Shown one piece after another: positions 1-9,534 of a DNA stretch of 64,000 nt. This stretch comes from an uncultured Ruminococcus sp. GTDB lineage: Bacteria; Bacillota; Clostridia; Lachnospirales; Lachnospiraceae. The position numbers and the translations under genes were made by a program. The stretch covers positions 62,001 through 126,000 of the forward strand of contig UQKK01000004.1 in NCBI GenBank assembly GCA_900541505.1, in the 5' to 3' direction. The notes beneath the pieces were generated by a model, which did no database searches, was not told the origin of the DNA, and worked only from the letters and a program-made list of their open reading frames with translations. Within the stretch, counting starts at the first letter, position 1. Each line of letters opens with the position of its first letter.

Positions 1-601
1 TGGGCGCGTAAATATCCATCGTCTCCCGCGCCTTCTCCTGCTGCTTGGCAGGTATCATAAATTCCAGCGTCCGCATGTTATGCAGGCGGTCCGCCAGCTT
101 GATGATGATAACACGGATATCCTTCGCCATGGCGAGAAACATCTTCCGCAGATTCTCCGCCTGTACCTCCAGTTTATCCTTAGAGTAGGACAACTGTCCC
201 AGTTTCGTCACTCCGTCTACAAGGAGCGCCACCTCTTCCCCGAACTGTGCCGACACTTCATCCAAAGTCATGTCCGTATCCTCCACAGCATCGTGGAGCA
301 TACCTGCTACGATTGTCTCTTTATCCATCTCCAGCTCCGCCAGGATGATGCCGACCCACAGCGGATGGATGATATATGGTTCCCCTGATTTTCTCACCTG
401 GTCTTTGTGGGCTTTCTTTCCAATCTGATATGCCTTCTCTATCATCGTGATATCCGCAGACGGATGATATTTTCTAACCCTGGCGACCAATGCCTGGTAT
501 AACTGTTCAGGGTCTTGATAATCTTCAGGTGCTTTTACCGCGTGACCGTCCACCATCTCCAGGTTTCTGTTGAGCAGTTCATATTCCAGTGTACCTGCCA
601 T
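1..601 (-). CDS. relA: RelA/SpoT-type (p)ppGpp synthetase/hydrolase, N-terminal part
   Basis: Makes and degrades the stringent-response alarmone (p)ppGpp. The window holds the first 200 codons; the gene runs off the left edge, so the synthetase, TGS and ACT parts are not visible. The HD hydrolase domain is clear: His79 in IIHP, His103-Asp104 in MLHDAVED, and LADRLHNMRT at residues 169-178. The ATG at 601 follows an AAAGGGGG ribosome site by about 8 nt. It lies 77 bp after recJ on the same strand, the usual clostridial recJ-relA order, and is probably cotranscribed. Bifunctionality is inferred from the intact HD residues; the synthetase half cannot be judged here. Confidence 0.95.
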   Translation of the reverse strand, partial: MAGTLEYELLNRNLEMVDGHAVKAPEDYQDPEQLYQALVARVRKYHPSADITMIEKAYQIGKKAHKDQVRKSGEPYIIHPLWVGIILAELEMDKETIVAGMLHDAVEDTDMTLDEVSAQFGEEVALLVDGVTKLGQLSYSKDKLEVQAENLRKMFLAMAKDIRVIIIKLADRLHNMRTLEFMIPAKQQEKARETMDIYAP

Positions 602-678
602 ATCAATTCCCCCTTTCTTACGTGAATATTATATAGTATATCATTATTCCGGCGATTTTCAAATATTTTCAAACCATT

Positions 679-2391
679 TTATTGGTAATTGACAATGGTT
701 ATCTGTATATTTTTCGCTCCCCTGAACTCATTGACGGACGGATAATAGGTGACAGCGAACCTGTCTTTTTCCTGCATGGTCTTCAAGCAAGCCTTCACAT
801 CTCCGAAATAGACCGCCTCCATCTGGTTCCCCCGTTCATCTTCCAGCACGCATTTTAACACATTCTGATTTTTGCCGATGATGCGCGGACTTTTCGCCCT
901 CACATTGCGCTCGGCAAAGAGAGGCTTTGTATTGCCCTTTCCAAAGGGCTCCAAAAGGGAAAGTTCCTCTATCAGAGGCTCCGTCACGTAAGGGAAAGGA
1001 AGCTGCATATCGATGGAAACCTTCATCTGCAGGTCCTCCTCGCTCAAATCCGCCAGCTCATTGATAGTCCTGCGGAAATGCTCCACCTCTTTCTCAGGAA
1101 GGGAAAGTCCCGCCGCCATCTTGTGACCGCCGAATTTTGTAAAAATGGAACTGCACTTGCACATCTCATCGAACATATTGTACGCCTCAATGGAGCGCCC
1201 GGAGCCTTTCACACCATCCTCCGCCTTTGTGAGGACAAAGGTCGGGCGGTAGTATTTCTCTTTGATGCGCCCGGCAATGATGCCCGCGATGCTCTCATGG
1301 CAGTCGGGCAGGTAGATGACCAGCACATTATCCTCTTTCAGACTGCTGTTCTCTATCTGTTGTACCACCTGTTCCACGCCCTGTTCCGTCATTTCCTTGC
1401 GGCTGTCGTTTAAAGCTTTCAGGTCTCCGGCAAGCATCGCCGCCTCTCTTTTGCTCTTCACATTGAGAAGTTCCAGCGCGCGTTTCGCTGTGTCCAGCCT
1501 GCCGCTGGCGTTGATGCATGGTCCTAAGATAAAGCCGATATGGTAGGTATTCAACCGCTCCACGGGAACCTGGGTGCATGCCATGAGCGCCTTCAATCCC
1601 TCATTATTGGTGCGCTTTAACATCTCAAGCCCCTGCTTTACAAAAATGCGGTTCTCCCCTGTCAAGTCCATCACGTCTCCCACCGTGGCGATGGCGACAT
1701 TTTCCATGAGGTAATCCATATCCTCCGCGTCTCTTGCCATCACATTGTACAGTGCTTCCACCAGCTTGTAGGCGACCGCCGCCCCGCACAGCCCTTTAAA
1801 AGGGTATCCGCAGTCCTGCCGGTGCGGGTCCACCACAGCGTCTGCCTGTGGAAGCTGATATTCCCTCTCACCGGAAATATCCACGTAAGGTACTTCATGG
1901 TGGTCCGTCACAATGATGGTCAGTCCCTGCCTCTTTCCGTAGGCAATCTCCTCCCTCGCGGCGATGCCGTTGTCGCAGGTGATGATGGTATCCACCCCGT
2001 CGTCCAGCGCCCGGTCGATAAGCATGCGGTTCAGACCGTACCCATCCTTTATCCTGTCGGGGATATCGGTATCCACATCCGCTCCCAGACCGGACAGCCC
2101 TTCCTGCAGGATATAGGTGGCGTTCACCCCGTCGATATCATAATCTCCGATGATGCGGATTGCCGCCTTCTCTCTTATCTTTTCCGCGAGAATATCCACC
2201 GCCTTATCCATATCCTTCATCAGCATCCCGTCATATAAATCCGCGATGGTACCGTTGAGATAAAAATCAATGTCCTCATCCGCTATGATATCCCGGTTGC
2301 GGATAAGCCTGGCGATGATGGGGGAAATGTGATATTTTTCAGCAATCTTCCCGAAATCCGCCTTTTTCATGGCAACAAACCACTTTTCCAT
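679..2391 (-). CDS. recJ: Single-stranded-DNA-specific exonuclease RecJ
   Basis: 5'-3' single-strand exonuclease acting in recombination and mismatch or base-excision repair in the cytoplasm. 570 aa, the usual length for the short Gram-positive form. The DHH phosphoesterase motifs are GDYDIDG (residues 82-88), ITCDNG (near 137-142) and TDHHEVP (162-168, with Asp163-His164-His165). The DHHA1 domain is marked by GSGRS and GGHKMAAGLSL near residues 390-430, followed by a C-terminal OB-like segment. The start at 2391 has an AAGGAG site 8 nt upstream; the internal Met9 has none. It lies between secDF and relA, as in many clostridia. Confidence 0.96.
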   Translation of the reverse strand: MEKWFVAMKKADFGKIAEKYHISPIIARLIRNRDIIADEDIDFYLNGTIADLYDGMLMKDMDKAVDILAEKIREKAAIRIIGDYDIDGVNATYILQEGLSGLGADVDTDIPDRIKDGYGLNRMLIDRALDDGVDTIITCDNGIAAREEIAYGKRQGLTIIVTDHHEVPYVDISGEREYQLPQADAVVDPHRQDCGYPFKGLCGAAVAYKLVEALYNVMARDAEDMDYLMENVAIATVGDVMDLTGENRIFVKQGLEMLKRTNNEGLKALMACTQVPVERLNTYHIGFILGPCINASGRLDTAKRALELLNVKSKREAAMLAGDLKALNDSRKEMTEQGVEQVVQQIENSSLKEDNVLVIYLPDCHESIAGIIAGRIKEKYYRPTFVLTKAEDGVKGSGRSIEAYNMFDEMCKCSSIFTKFGGHKMAAGLSLPEKEVEHFRRTINELADLSEEDLQMKVSIDMQLPFPYVTEPLIEELSLLEPFGKGNTKPLFAERNVRAKSPRIIGKNQNVLKCVLEDERGNQMEAVYFGDVKACLKTMQEKDRFAVTYYPSVNEFRGAKNIQITIVNYQ

Positions 2392-2423
2392 GGGGAACTT
2401 CTCCTTTCTTCATCTACAGGAAA

Positions 2424-2463
2424 TGCCGGGGCGCGAAAAGCTCTTCTTCCCGCTGCCCCGGCA
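2424..2463 (-). terminator. GC-rich hairpin between secDF and recJ
   Basis: Perfect 9-bp stem TGCCGGGGC / GCCCCGGCA (2424-2432 with 2455-2463) around a 22-nt loop, located after the secDF stop and just before the recJ ribosome site. On the minus strand it is followed only by TTTCC, so it may be an attenuating or mRNA-processing hairpin rather than a full terminator. Confidence 0.5.
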
Positions 2464-2504
2464 TGTCATCTCCTTTTTGGAAACTTAATTTCCATGCAAA
2501 GGTC

Positions 2505-4775
2505 TTATTTCTTTTTGCCCTCTTTATTCTTAACCGGTATCGCAGCCTTGTCAGCGCCGCGGTTCTTCATCACATACCAGAGCGCTCCGGTGATACATAC
2601 AGAAGTGTAAGCGCCGCATCCGATTCCGACCATCAGCGGAAGCGCAAACTCTTTGATGGAGCTTACGCCCATCACATAGAGAATTGCCACCATGACAAAG
2701 GTCGTGAATGTCGTATAGATGGTACGGGTCAGTGTCGCAGTCACGCACCGGTTCACCAGTACAGCCAGGTCTTCTTTTCCTTTTGTCTTTAGTTCCTCGC
2801 GGATTCGGTCAAAGATGACAATGGTCGCATTGATGGAGTAACCCACAATGGTCAGCATACACGCGATAAATGTATTTCCCACAGACACTCTGCCGATGGC
2901 GTAAACTGCCAGCACCACGAGCACATCGTGAATCAGCGCGATAACCGCACTGGTCGCGAAACGGATATCCTTAAATCTGAACCAGATATAAAGCAGCATA
3001 CAGATGGTCGCGATGACAACGGCGATGACCGCATCCGTTCTCATCTCCGAGCTCACCGTGGAGCTGATGTTCTCTGAGACAATGCCCTCATCTTCATTTA
3101 CGCCGAAATCGTTCACCATCACTTCGTTGAATGCCTCTCTTGTATCCAGAGAGAGGGTCTGTGTCTTAAAGATAACCTGGTTGGTGCCTTCTACCTTCTG
3201 CACCTGTACATTCTTATCCCCGGTCACATCCTCCAGCTTCGGTACAATCTGGCTGTCTATCTCCTCCAGCGTATATTCCTTGTCAAAGGTAACGGTCGTG
3301 GAAGTACCGCCCTTAAATTCCATACTGTAGTTTAACGCCTGGTCTCCCTTCCCCGCATGGATGCCCATTGCCGCAAAACCGGAGAGACACAGCAATACGG
3401 AAATAATAAAGAACACCTTCCTCTTGCCGATAAAATCGATTGGCTTGCGCGCCGGCTTCGGTCTGCCGTATACTTTCGCACTGCGGATTCCCACCGCATA
3501 GAACGAATAGATGATAAGCCTTGTGATGACCAGTGCTGTGAACATGGATACCACAACACCCAGTGCCAGTGTCTGCGCGAATCCTCTCACGCTTCCGCTT
3601 CCCTTTATCCACAATACTGCCGCCGCAATCAGCGTAGTGATATTTCCATCCAGGATGGCGGACATCGCCTTGTGGAATCCGGCGTGCAGTGCCGCTTTCA
3701 CACTCTTGCCTGCGGTCAGTTCTTCCTTCACGCGGGCAAAGATGATGACATTCGCATCCACCGCCATACCGATTCCCAGGATGATACCTGCGATTCCCGG
3801 CAGGGTCAGGGTGATGTCAAAGGCATTCAAAAGTACCAAAATCAGCTCTGTATAGAGCAGAAGCGCCAAACTGGAGGCAAATCCCGGAAGCAGATAAACG
3901 ATAATCATAAACACAAAGACAACCGCAAGTCCGATGGCTCCCGCTTTTAAGCTAGTGCTGACCGCCTCTTCTCCGAGCTGTGCTCCTACCACATTGGAGC
4001 GCAGTTCTTCCAGCTCCAGATTGAGTCCGCCGATTCGGATGGTGGAAGCTAACGCATCCGCCTCCTCATATGTCATGCTGCCTTCGATGATGGCTTTTCC
4101 GTCCTCAATAACCGCATTGACTCTCGGCACACTGATAAGTTCCCCGTCATAGTAAATCGCAATGGTCTCTCCCGCCTCATTTGCCGCTCTCGTAGCCTCG
4201 GCAAACTTCTCTGTGCCGCTCTCACTCATGGATATCTCTACCACATTCTGTTTTACAGATGTGGTACTGTTCTGCTGGGTAGCGGCAGAAGCGCTCTTCA
4301 CATCCGACCCGGTGAGGACGATAGAGCCGTCCGTTTCCAGTTCTTCAATCGTTTTATTCAGCACATAATTTCCTGTAGAATCCGCTGTATAGTTGGCTTC
4401 TCCGGCAGAATCCTTCTCCCGGATAAAATACAGGGAACCCGGCTGTCCCAGTTCGTCTAAGATGGCATTGGCATCCGTAACACCCGGTATCTCGATGCTG
4501 ATGCGGTCATCTCCCTCCTGGTACACCTGCGCCTCCGTGCTGTACTGTTCCACACGTCTCTGCAGCTTGTAGATGGTGTCGGACATATCCTCGTCAGACG
4601 GCGTGCCGCCCTTCACCTGGTATGTGATGCTCACTCCGCCTTCCAAATCCAGTCCCAGATTGATATTCTTCGCGGCACCGCCAAAATCTCCCAGTCCGAA
4701 TATAGTCGTATATCCGAGAAAGACCATAAACGCCGCGATGAGAATGAGACTTAAAAAGCCTTTACTTTTCTTCAT
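2505..4775 (-). CDS. secDF: Fused protein translocase subunit SecDF
   Basis: Membrane subunit that uses the proton gradient to help SecYEG-SecA pull proteins across the membrane. About 756 aa, with a SecD half (residues 1 to about 430, large extracellular P1-like domain, then the six-helix block with a GIGMAVDANVIIFAR motif) and a SecF half (from about 455, motif VGYSINATIVIFDRIREEL). SecD and SecF are separate in many clostridia, so the fusion is a lineage trait. I choose the second ATG (4775) because the AGGA site lies 9 nt before it and directly touches the upstream ATG at 4784. It overlaps the end of scfB by 14 nt, so the two are translationally coupled. Confidence 0.95.
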   Translation of the reverse strand: MKKSKGFLSLILIAAFMVFLGYTTIFGLGDFGGAAKNINLGLDLEGGVSITYQVKGGTPSDEDMSDTIYKLQRRVEQYSTEAQVYQEGDDRISIEIPGVTDANAILDELGQPGSLYFIREKDSAGEANYTADSTGNYVLNKTIEELETDGSIVLTGSDVKSASAATQQNSTTSVKQNVVEISMSESGTEKFAEATRAANEAGETIAIYYDGELISVPRVNAVIEDGKAIIEGSMTYEEADALASTIRIGGLNLELEELRSNVVGAQLGEEAVSTSLKAGAIGLAVVFVFMIIVYLLPGFASSLALLLYTELILVLLNAFDITLTLPGIAGIILGIGMAVDANVIIFARVKEELTAGKSVKAALHAGFHKAMSAILDGNITTLIAAAVLWIKGSGSVRGFAQTLALGVVVSMFTALVITRLIIYSFYAVGIRSAKVYGRPKPARKPIDFIGKRKVFFIISVLLCLSGFAAMGIHAGKGDQALNYSMEFKGGTSTTVTFDKEYTLEEIDSQIVPKLEDVTGDKNVQVQKVEGTNQVIFKTQTLSLDTREAFNEVMVNDFGVNEDEGIVSENISSTVSSEMRTDAVIAVVIATICMLLYIWFRFKDIRFATSAVIALIHDVLVVLAVYAIGRVSVGNTFIACMLTIVGYSINATIVIFDRIREELKTKGKEDLAVLVNRCVTATLTRTIYTTFTTFVMVAILYVMGVSSIKEFALPLMVGIGCGAYTSVCITGALWYVMKNRGADKAAIPVKNKEGKKK

Positions 4776-6186
4776 GATTGTCATTCCTTTCTTCCATGTC
4801 AGCCAACGCTGCCTTTATCATTATCGCACACTCCACTCTCTTTCGCTCCATCTCGCAGCTCACCTCATAAGTGTCGTTGATGGTGTGGTGGAACTTGTAG
4901 GAGTTCGCCATGCAGCCCCCGCTGCAGTAGAATCTGGCAAAGCAGTTTTTACAGCTCTCCTTGGAGTATACGCTGCATCCCCGAAATTCATCCGCGATGT
5001 CGGGACGGGTAATCCCCTCCTCTACATTTCCCATGAGAAACTCTTCGTTTCCCACAAACTGATGGCAGGGATAGAGGTCACCCCAGGGGGTCACAGCCAG
5101 GTATTCTGTCCCGGAACCGCAGCCGGAAAGACGTTTTGCCACACAGGGACCGCCCTCTAAATCCAGCATAAAGTGGAAGAACGTAAATCCTTTTCCTTCC
5201 CGCTCCCTCTCTACCATGTATTTCGCCAGCTTATCATACTCTTCAAATATCTGCGGGAGGTCTTCCTTCTGAATCGCGTAGACGTCCGTATCCTCCCCCA
5301 CCACCGGCTCTATAGAAATCTGTTCAAACCCGAGGTCGGCAAAATGCTTCACATCCTCGGAAAAATCCAGGTTCTCTCTCGTAAATGTGCCGCGAATATA
5401 GTATTTCTCCTGGTTTCTGCTGTCCGCCAGCTTCTGAAACTTCGGCACAATGAGGTCATAGCTGCCCTTGCCGTTTCTAAAAGGACGCATCTTGTCATTG
5501 ACTTCTTTCCTTCCGTCCAGGCTTAAGACCACATTGTCCATCTCCCGGTTCACAAACTCCTGCACCTCATCGTTTAAAAGTACCCCGTTTGTGGTGAGCG
5601 TAAACCGGAAATGCTTGTCGTGGGTCTTTTCAAGCTCGCGCCCGTATGCCACGAGCTGTTTGACAACCTCCCAGTTCATCAGCGGTTCTCCGCCAAAAAA
5701 GTCCACCTCCAAGTTGCGGCGGTTCCCCGAATGTTCTACCAGGAAATCCAGCGCCTTCTTTCCCACCTCGTAGGACATCAGCGCCCTCCTGCCGTGGTAC
5801 TCGCCTTCCTCCGCGAAACAATATTTACAGGCAAGGTTGCAGTCGTGGGCGATATGCAGGCACAGCGCCTTCACGACCGTCTTTCTCTTCTTCACCTCTC
5901 CGATATAATCTTCATAGATATCCTGGGTAAAGAGCTGTCCCGCTTTTGCAAGCTCCGCCACTGCCTCCAGGATTTCTTTGATTTCTTCTTCTGCATATTT
6001 TTCCCCCAGACACGCCTTTAAATGACCAAGTGTCTCCGGGGCTCTCAATGTCTCTTCTGTATGGGCGGGATTTTCCTTCTCCAGCACCTCAATTACGTCG
6101 TATGCCGGCTTGTCCACCACATGGACAGAACCGCTGTTGACATCGAGCACGATATGATATCCGTTATTCTGATATTGATGAATCAC
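4762..6186 (-). CDS. scfB: Thioether cross-link-forming SCIFF peptide maturase (radical SAM/SPASM)
   Basis: Radical SAM enzyme that installs thioether bonds from cysteines of the SCIFF precursor to neighbouring residues, giving a ranthipeptide. The radical SAM cluster cysteines are Cys116, Cys120 and Cys123 (HDCNLACKYCF), followed by FFGGEPL. The SPASM/auxiliary cluster region is Cys-rich at the C end (CGSGTEYL, LYPCHQF, ESCKNCFARFYCSGGC). I choose the GTG at 6186: it gives the family-typical start MIHQYQNNGYHIVLD and has a GAGAGA site upstream. A longer in-frame GTG at 6261 would add 25 residues that do not look conserved. The precursor gene scfA is directly upstream and secDF directly downstream. 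Confidence 0.95.
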   Translation of the reverse strand: MIHQYQNNGYHIVLDVNSGSVHVVDKPAYDVIEVLEKENPAHTEETLRAPETLGHLKACLGEKYAEEEIKEILEAVAELAKAGQLFTQDIYEDYIGEVKKRKTVVKALCLHIAHDCNLACKYCFAEEGEYHGRRALMSYEVGKKALDFLVEHSGNRRNLEVDFFGGEPLMNWEVVKQLVAYGRELEKTHDKHFRFTLTTNGVLLNDEVQEFVNREMDNVVLSLDGRKEVNDKMRPFRNGKGSYDLIVPKFQKLADSRNQEKYYIRGTFTRENLDFSEDVKHFADLGFEQISIEPVVGEDTDVYAIQKEDLPQIFEEYDKLAKYMVEREREGKGFTFFHFMLDLEGGPCVAKRLSGCGSGTEYLAVTPWGDLYPCHQFVGNEEFLMGNVEEGITRPDIADEFRGCSVYSKESCKNCFARFYCSGGCMANSYKFHHTINDTYEVSCEMERKRVECAIMIKAALADMEERNDNHEEK

Positions 6187-6293
6187 GATATGTATCTCTC
6201 TTTCATTCTGTAATAACAAACTAAGGGCAGCGGGAACCTCCGCTGCCTCTTTCTTCTTCACTTTTATTCAGTCGGAAGTTTCAAATCTCCCGC

Positions 6294-6437
6294 CTATTTC
6301 TTATGCTCGCATGTCTGGTTTCCTACAGTACAGGATGTCTTACATGCTGACTGGCAGGATGTCTGGCACTCTCCGCATCCGCCCTTTTTCACTGTATGGT
6401 TTAAAGTCTGTGTATTCAGTGTCTTAATGTGTTTCAT
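6294..6437 (-). CDS. scfA: Six-cysteine ranthipeptide SCIFF precursor
   Basis: 47-residue RiPP precursor. The sequence begins MKHIKTLNTQTLNHTVKKGG and carries six cysteines at positions 21, 24, 28, 32, 36 and 43 (GGCGECQTSC, SACKTSC, NQTCEHKK), the defining SCIFF (six cysteines in forty-five residues) pattern that is almost invariant across Clostridia. A strong AGGAGGAGAG site precedes the ATG at 6437. The neighbouring scfB supplies the thioether cross-links. Known of the family: ranthipeptides have been linked to cell-density signalling in some clostridia; nothing here shows the export route, though secDF is in the same operon. Confidence 0.95.
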   Translation of the reverse strand: MKHIKTLNTQTLNHTVKKGGCGECQTSCQSACKTSCTVGNQTCEHKK

Positions 6438-6486
6438 CTTCTCTCCTCCTACTTCTTACGCATAAGCGCACCTGTTACTTCGTAAC

Positions 6487-6515
6487 ATTATAGCACACTG
6501 TCCTGTGTTTTTAAA
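6487..6515 (-). promoter_or_regulatory. Promoter for scfA-scfB
   Basis: -35 TTTAAA (6510-6515), 17-nt spacer, extended -10 TGC-TATAAT (TATAAT at 6487-6492), reading toward scfA. The first transcribed bases contain GTTAC-gaa-GTAAC, a small hairpin. The weak -35 is offset by the TGn extension. Confidence 0.6.
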
Positions 6516-6599
6516 GTCTTTTTTTCTCCCTTCCGAAAGCCCTCTCAAAAAGCCGGCAGGAAGACCTTTTTTCACCGTCAGCAAAACCGGCAGAGCACT

Positions 6600-6986
6600 T
6601 TATGACAGCATGCCGCCCAACATTCCCCCGCCCGCGCACAGTAATCCGGTGGTCAGAAGATTCTGCCAGCCGGACTGCAGACCGTGGTAGACCCCAAGGG
6701 AGATGAGCACCAGCAGGACAAAGTACAGGATTCCCAGCCCCAGTCCCCATAAAAAGCGCCGGGTTCCGGCAAGCTTCCCCGCCAGAAATCCGCCCGCAAA
6801 CGTGGACAGGATATAGATGACTACAATCCCCGCCGTCACCTTACTCTCGTCCTGATTCAGCTTATATAGAAGCATCGTCAGAATAAAGAGCAGGATTCCC
6901 GTCACAATATAGGCGCACAGCAGCGATTTTAAGAGCCACAAAAGCTTTGTCTCCATCCCCCGGACATGTTTTTTCTTATTTTCCAT
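6600..6986 (-). CDS. TIGR04086 family membrane protein
   Basis: 128-aa integral membrane protein with about four hydrophobic helices (residues near 17-38, 49-68, 78-98 and 105-127) and Gly-rich turns (FAGGFLAGKLAG; CAGGGMLGGMLS). It matches the small TIGR04086 family, which is known almost only as a conserved neighbour of the SCIFF genes in Clostridia. Its biochemical role is not known; an immunity, export or sensing role for the SCIFF product would be guesswork from position. The N-terminal KKKHVRG segment is charged, consistent with a cytoplasmic N terminus. Confidence 0.85.
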   Translation of the reverse strand: MENKKKHVRGMETKLLWLLKSLLCAYIVTGILLFILTMLLYKLNQDESKVTAGIVVIYILSTFAGGFLAGKLAGTRRFLWGLGLGILYFVLLVLISLGVYHGLQSGWQNLLTTGLLCAGGGMLGGMLS

Positions 6987-7072
6987 GTTTCTCCTCCTCC
7001 ATCGGCATACCTTGAGTATTTTCTTCTCCTTTGCTACTGCATCCTATGCCTGTTCGAGGAGTTTTATTACTA

Positions 7073-7618
7073 CTATTGTCCCATCTGCTTTCCGAGAAAT
7101 TCCGCCGCGCTCAGGGCGACTTTCTGCTCCACCTCCGTAAACTTCCGCTTTTCATCCCTGGTCAAAAATACCACGGAGCCAATCACGTCCCCGTCACACA
7201 AAATCGGGCTGATGACCTCCTCAGCAAATTCCTTGGCGCCGGAGACGATTTCCACAAATTTCGGATTTCCTGCCTTTTCCATCACCTGCGCGCGCATTTG
7301 AATAACCTTTTCCAATTCCCTGCTGATATAGGCATCCTGTAATTCTTTCTTTCCTGCGCCAGAGGCAGAGACGACCTGGTCCATGTCTGTGATGAGCACC
7401 GTACATCCCATTGTCTGAGAAAGGCTTTCACTGTACAGCCTGGAAAGCGTTCCCAGCTCACCGATAGGCGAATATTTTTTGAGGATGATTTCTCCCTCCC
7501 GGTCTGTAAAGATTTCCAGCGGGTCCCCCTCCCTGATTCTCAATGTTCTTCTTATTTCCTTCGGAATGACCACCCGTCCCAGGTCGTCAATCCGCCTTAC
7601 AATTCCTGTTGCCTTCAT
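7073..7618 (-). CDS. spoVT: Stage V sporulation transcription factor SpoVT
   Basis: Forespore transcription factor that tunes sigma-G-dependent genes. 181 aa, the usual length. An AbrB/SpoVT DNA-binding swapped-hairpin domain occupies residues 1-50 (MKATGIVRRIDDLGRVVIPK, IREGDPLEIF); a C-terminal GAF-like domain follows (from about 55, with LITDMDQVVSASGAGKKEL and GSVVFLTRDEKRKF). I take the ATG at 7618, which has GGAGG 8 nt upstream and gives the canonical MKATG start; an upstream in-frame ATG at 7633 overlaps the ribosome site. The gene stands alone between the scf block and the phosphate carrier. Confidence 0.94.
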   Translation of the reverse strand: MKATGIVRRIDDLGRVVIPKEIRRTLRIREGDPLEIFTDREGEIILKKYSPIGELGTLSRLYSESLSQTMGCTVLITDMDQVVSASGAGKKELQDAYISRELEKVIQMRAQVMEKAGNPKFVEIVSGAKEFAEEVISPILCDGDVIGSVVFLTRDEKRKFTEVEQKVALSAAEFLGKQMGQ

Positions 7619-7699
7619 AAAAAATTCCTCCATTTTACATTCTTACATCTATACGGATAAATGTAGTATCTGTAAAACAGAGGAAAATATTCGGAAAAA

Positions 7700-9331
7700 T
7701 CAGCCTTCCATTTCTTCATACTGCTGCGCGATATTCTTTACATGGTCGCCCACTCTCTCGAAATCCGTCAAAATCTCTGAGAACAGGATTCCGGTCTGCG
7801 GTTTGCATTTGCCCTTCTTTAACCGCTGCATCTGCTTCTTGAAGTATTTATCTCTTGTGTCGTCAATCTTCTGCTCCATCGCAGACGCTTTATCCAATGC
7901 CTGTCTGACATTTGACGGCTGCACATCTCTGACCGTGTTAAGCGCTTCCAGACACTGTTTTTTCATGACCTCCAGCTCTTCCACCACATTGTCAGAAAAG
8001 TTCAAATCCCATTTCTTTAAATCATCCGCATATTCCGCCAGATTAACCGCGTGGTCTCCAATTCGTTCTAAGTTGCTGATGATGACATAAAAACCATTCA
8101 TATACTTGGAATCCGAGAGCGATTTCTCATTTCCCATCATGGAGACGATATATTCGGAAATTCCTTTATTCAGGTAATCTATATATTCCTCCCGCTCTCC
8201 CACCTTGTTCCGTGCTTTTCCGTCATAGTCGATGAGCACATTGTAGGCGTCATTGATGTTCTTTGCCACCATATCGTGCATCCTTCCCACCTCATCACGT
8301 AGCTGGGAGATGACCACAGCACCCTGTCCAATAGAGTAGGTAGAATCAAAAGGACGGATATATTTCAGGCGCAGTTCCTCATCGTCCGCCTTCTTACTGT
8401 CTGGCAGAATCCTCACAGCCATCTTCGCCATGAGTGTACCAAACGGAAGCAGTATCAATGTGGTGACAATATTGAAGGTCGTATGTACATTGGCAATCTG
8501 GGAAACCGGATTGCCCGGCGTCAACGTTTCCATCCATGAGACAAACGGCGTCAGCATACAGACAAACGTAAACAGTACAGAGCCAAAAATGTTAAACATC
8601 AAGTGGATAATGGTTGTTCTCCTGGCATTTACCTTTGTTCCAATCGATGCAAGAACCGCCGTGATACAGGTTCCGATGTTCTGCCCGAACAGCACATACA
8701 CCGCACTGGACAAGGGAATCATCCCTGTGGCAGCCAGCGCCTGCAGGATACCTACGGAAGCGGAGGAAGACTGGATGATAGCCGTAAAAACTGCCCCAAT
8801 CGCAATGCCAACCAGAGGATTCTTGAAGTTCGTCATAAACTGGATAAACGCCTCTGAATCGCGGAGCGGCGCCATGGCACTCCCCATCATATCCATTCCC
8901 ATGAAGAGGATACCCAGTCCGGCGAAAATACCGCTGATATGGTGTACTTTCTCATTTTTCACGAACATAATCGCCGCCACACCACCGATGGCGAAAATAG
9001 GGGCAATGGCTCCCATATCCAGGGCAATGAGCTGCCCGGTAATCGTGGTACCGATGTTCGCGCCCATGATAACCCATACCGCCTGGTTCAGTGTCATCAG
9101 TCCTGAATTAACAAAGCCCACCACCATGACCGTGGTCGCCGAGGAGGACTGGATGACCGCCGTAATTCCGGCACCCACCAGCACGCCCTTTATCCGGTTG
9201 GACGTCAGTTTCTCCAGAATGGACTTCATCTTATTTCCCGCAGCGGACTCCAGACCGCTGCTCATCATCTGCATACCGTACAAAAACAGGGCAAGCCCGC
9301 CCAGCAAAGACAGTATATCTGTTATTCCCAT
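7700..9331 (-). CDS. Na/Pi cotransporter family protein with C-terminal PhoU-like domain
   Basis: Sodium-dependent phosphate carrier of the PF02690 family, 543 aa. Two inverted repeats carry the QSSSATT (near residue 61) and QSSSASVG (near residue 190) signatures, with about eight to nine membrane helices up to residue 310. The cytoplasmic C-terminal part (about 340-543) is helical and PhoU-like (YVIISNLERIGDHAVNLAEY; DFERVGDHVKNIAQQ), as in YjbB/NptA-type proteins that may act in either direction. A Pho-box-like repeat lies about 200 bp upstream. Substrate is inferred from the family. Confidence 0.9.
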   Translation of the reverse strand: MGITDILSLLGGLALFLYGMQMMSSGLESAAGNKMKSILEKLTSNRIKGVLVGAGITAVIQSSSATTVMVVGFVNSGLMTLNQAVWVIMGANIGTTITGQLIALDMGAIAPIFAIGGVAAIMFVKNEKVHHISGIFAGLGILFMGMDMMGSAMAPLRDSEAFIQFMTNFKNPLVGIAIGAVFTAIIQSSSASVGILQALAATGMIPLSSAVYVLFGQNIGTCITAVLASIGTKVNARRTTIIHLMFNIFGSVLFTFVCMLTPFVSWMETLTPGNPVSQIANVHTTFNIVTTLILLPFGTLMAKMAVRILPDSKKADDEELRLKYIRPFDSTYSIGQGAVVISQLRDEVGRMHDMVAKNINDAYNVLIDYDGKARNKVGEREEYIDYLNKGISEYIVSMMGNEKSLSDSKYMNGFYVIISNLERIGDHAVNLAEYADDLKKWDLNFSDNVVEELEVMKKQCLEALNTVRDVQPSNVRQALDKASAMEQKIDDTRDKYFKKQMQRLKKGKCKPQTGILFSEILTDFERVGDHVKNIAQQYEEMEG

Positions 9332-9534
9332 CTCATTTTCTCCTTTGTTTTCACTCTCATATTTTTACCCTCAGTTGACAGGAATATGTGCGGTCAATTG
9401 AGGGTAATTATTCATTTTGCAGAAAAGCCCTTCGGACTTTCTCTATGAAACGGACAGACTGTAAAGCCTTCCTATAGAAAAATAACATGCAGTACCTTTA
9501 CAGACAATCTGCATTTTTACTTTCTTAGCAGAAT

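Noticed and set aside
7619..7699. Sigma-G promoter for spoVT
   Set aside because: A GAATA and a GATACTA element are visible, but spacing (17) and the -10 do not fit the sigma-G consensus well enough.
8430..9401. 323-codon plus-strand frame
   Set aside because: It is antisense to the Na/Pi carrier, whose family motifs are certain; the mirrored frame arises from its codon bias.
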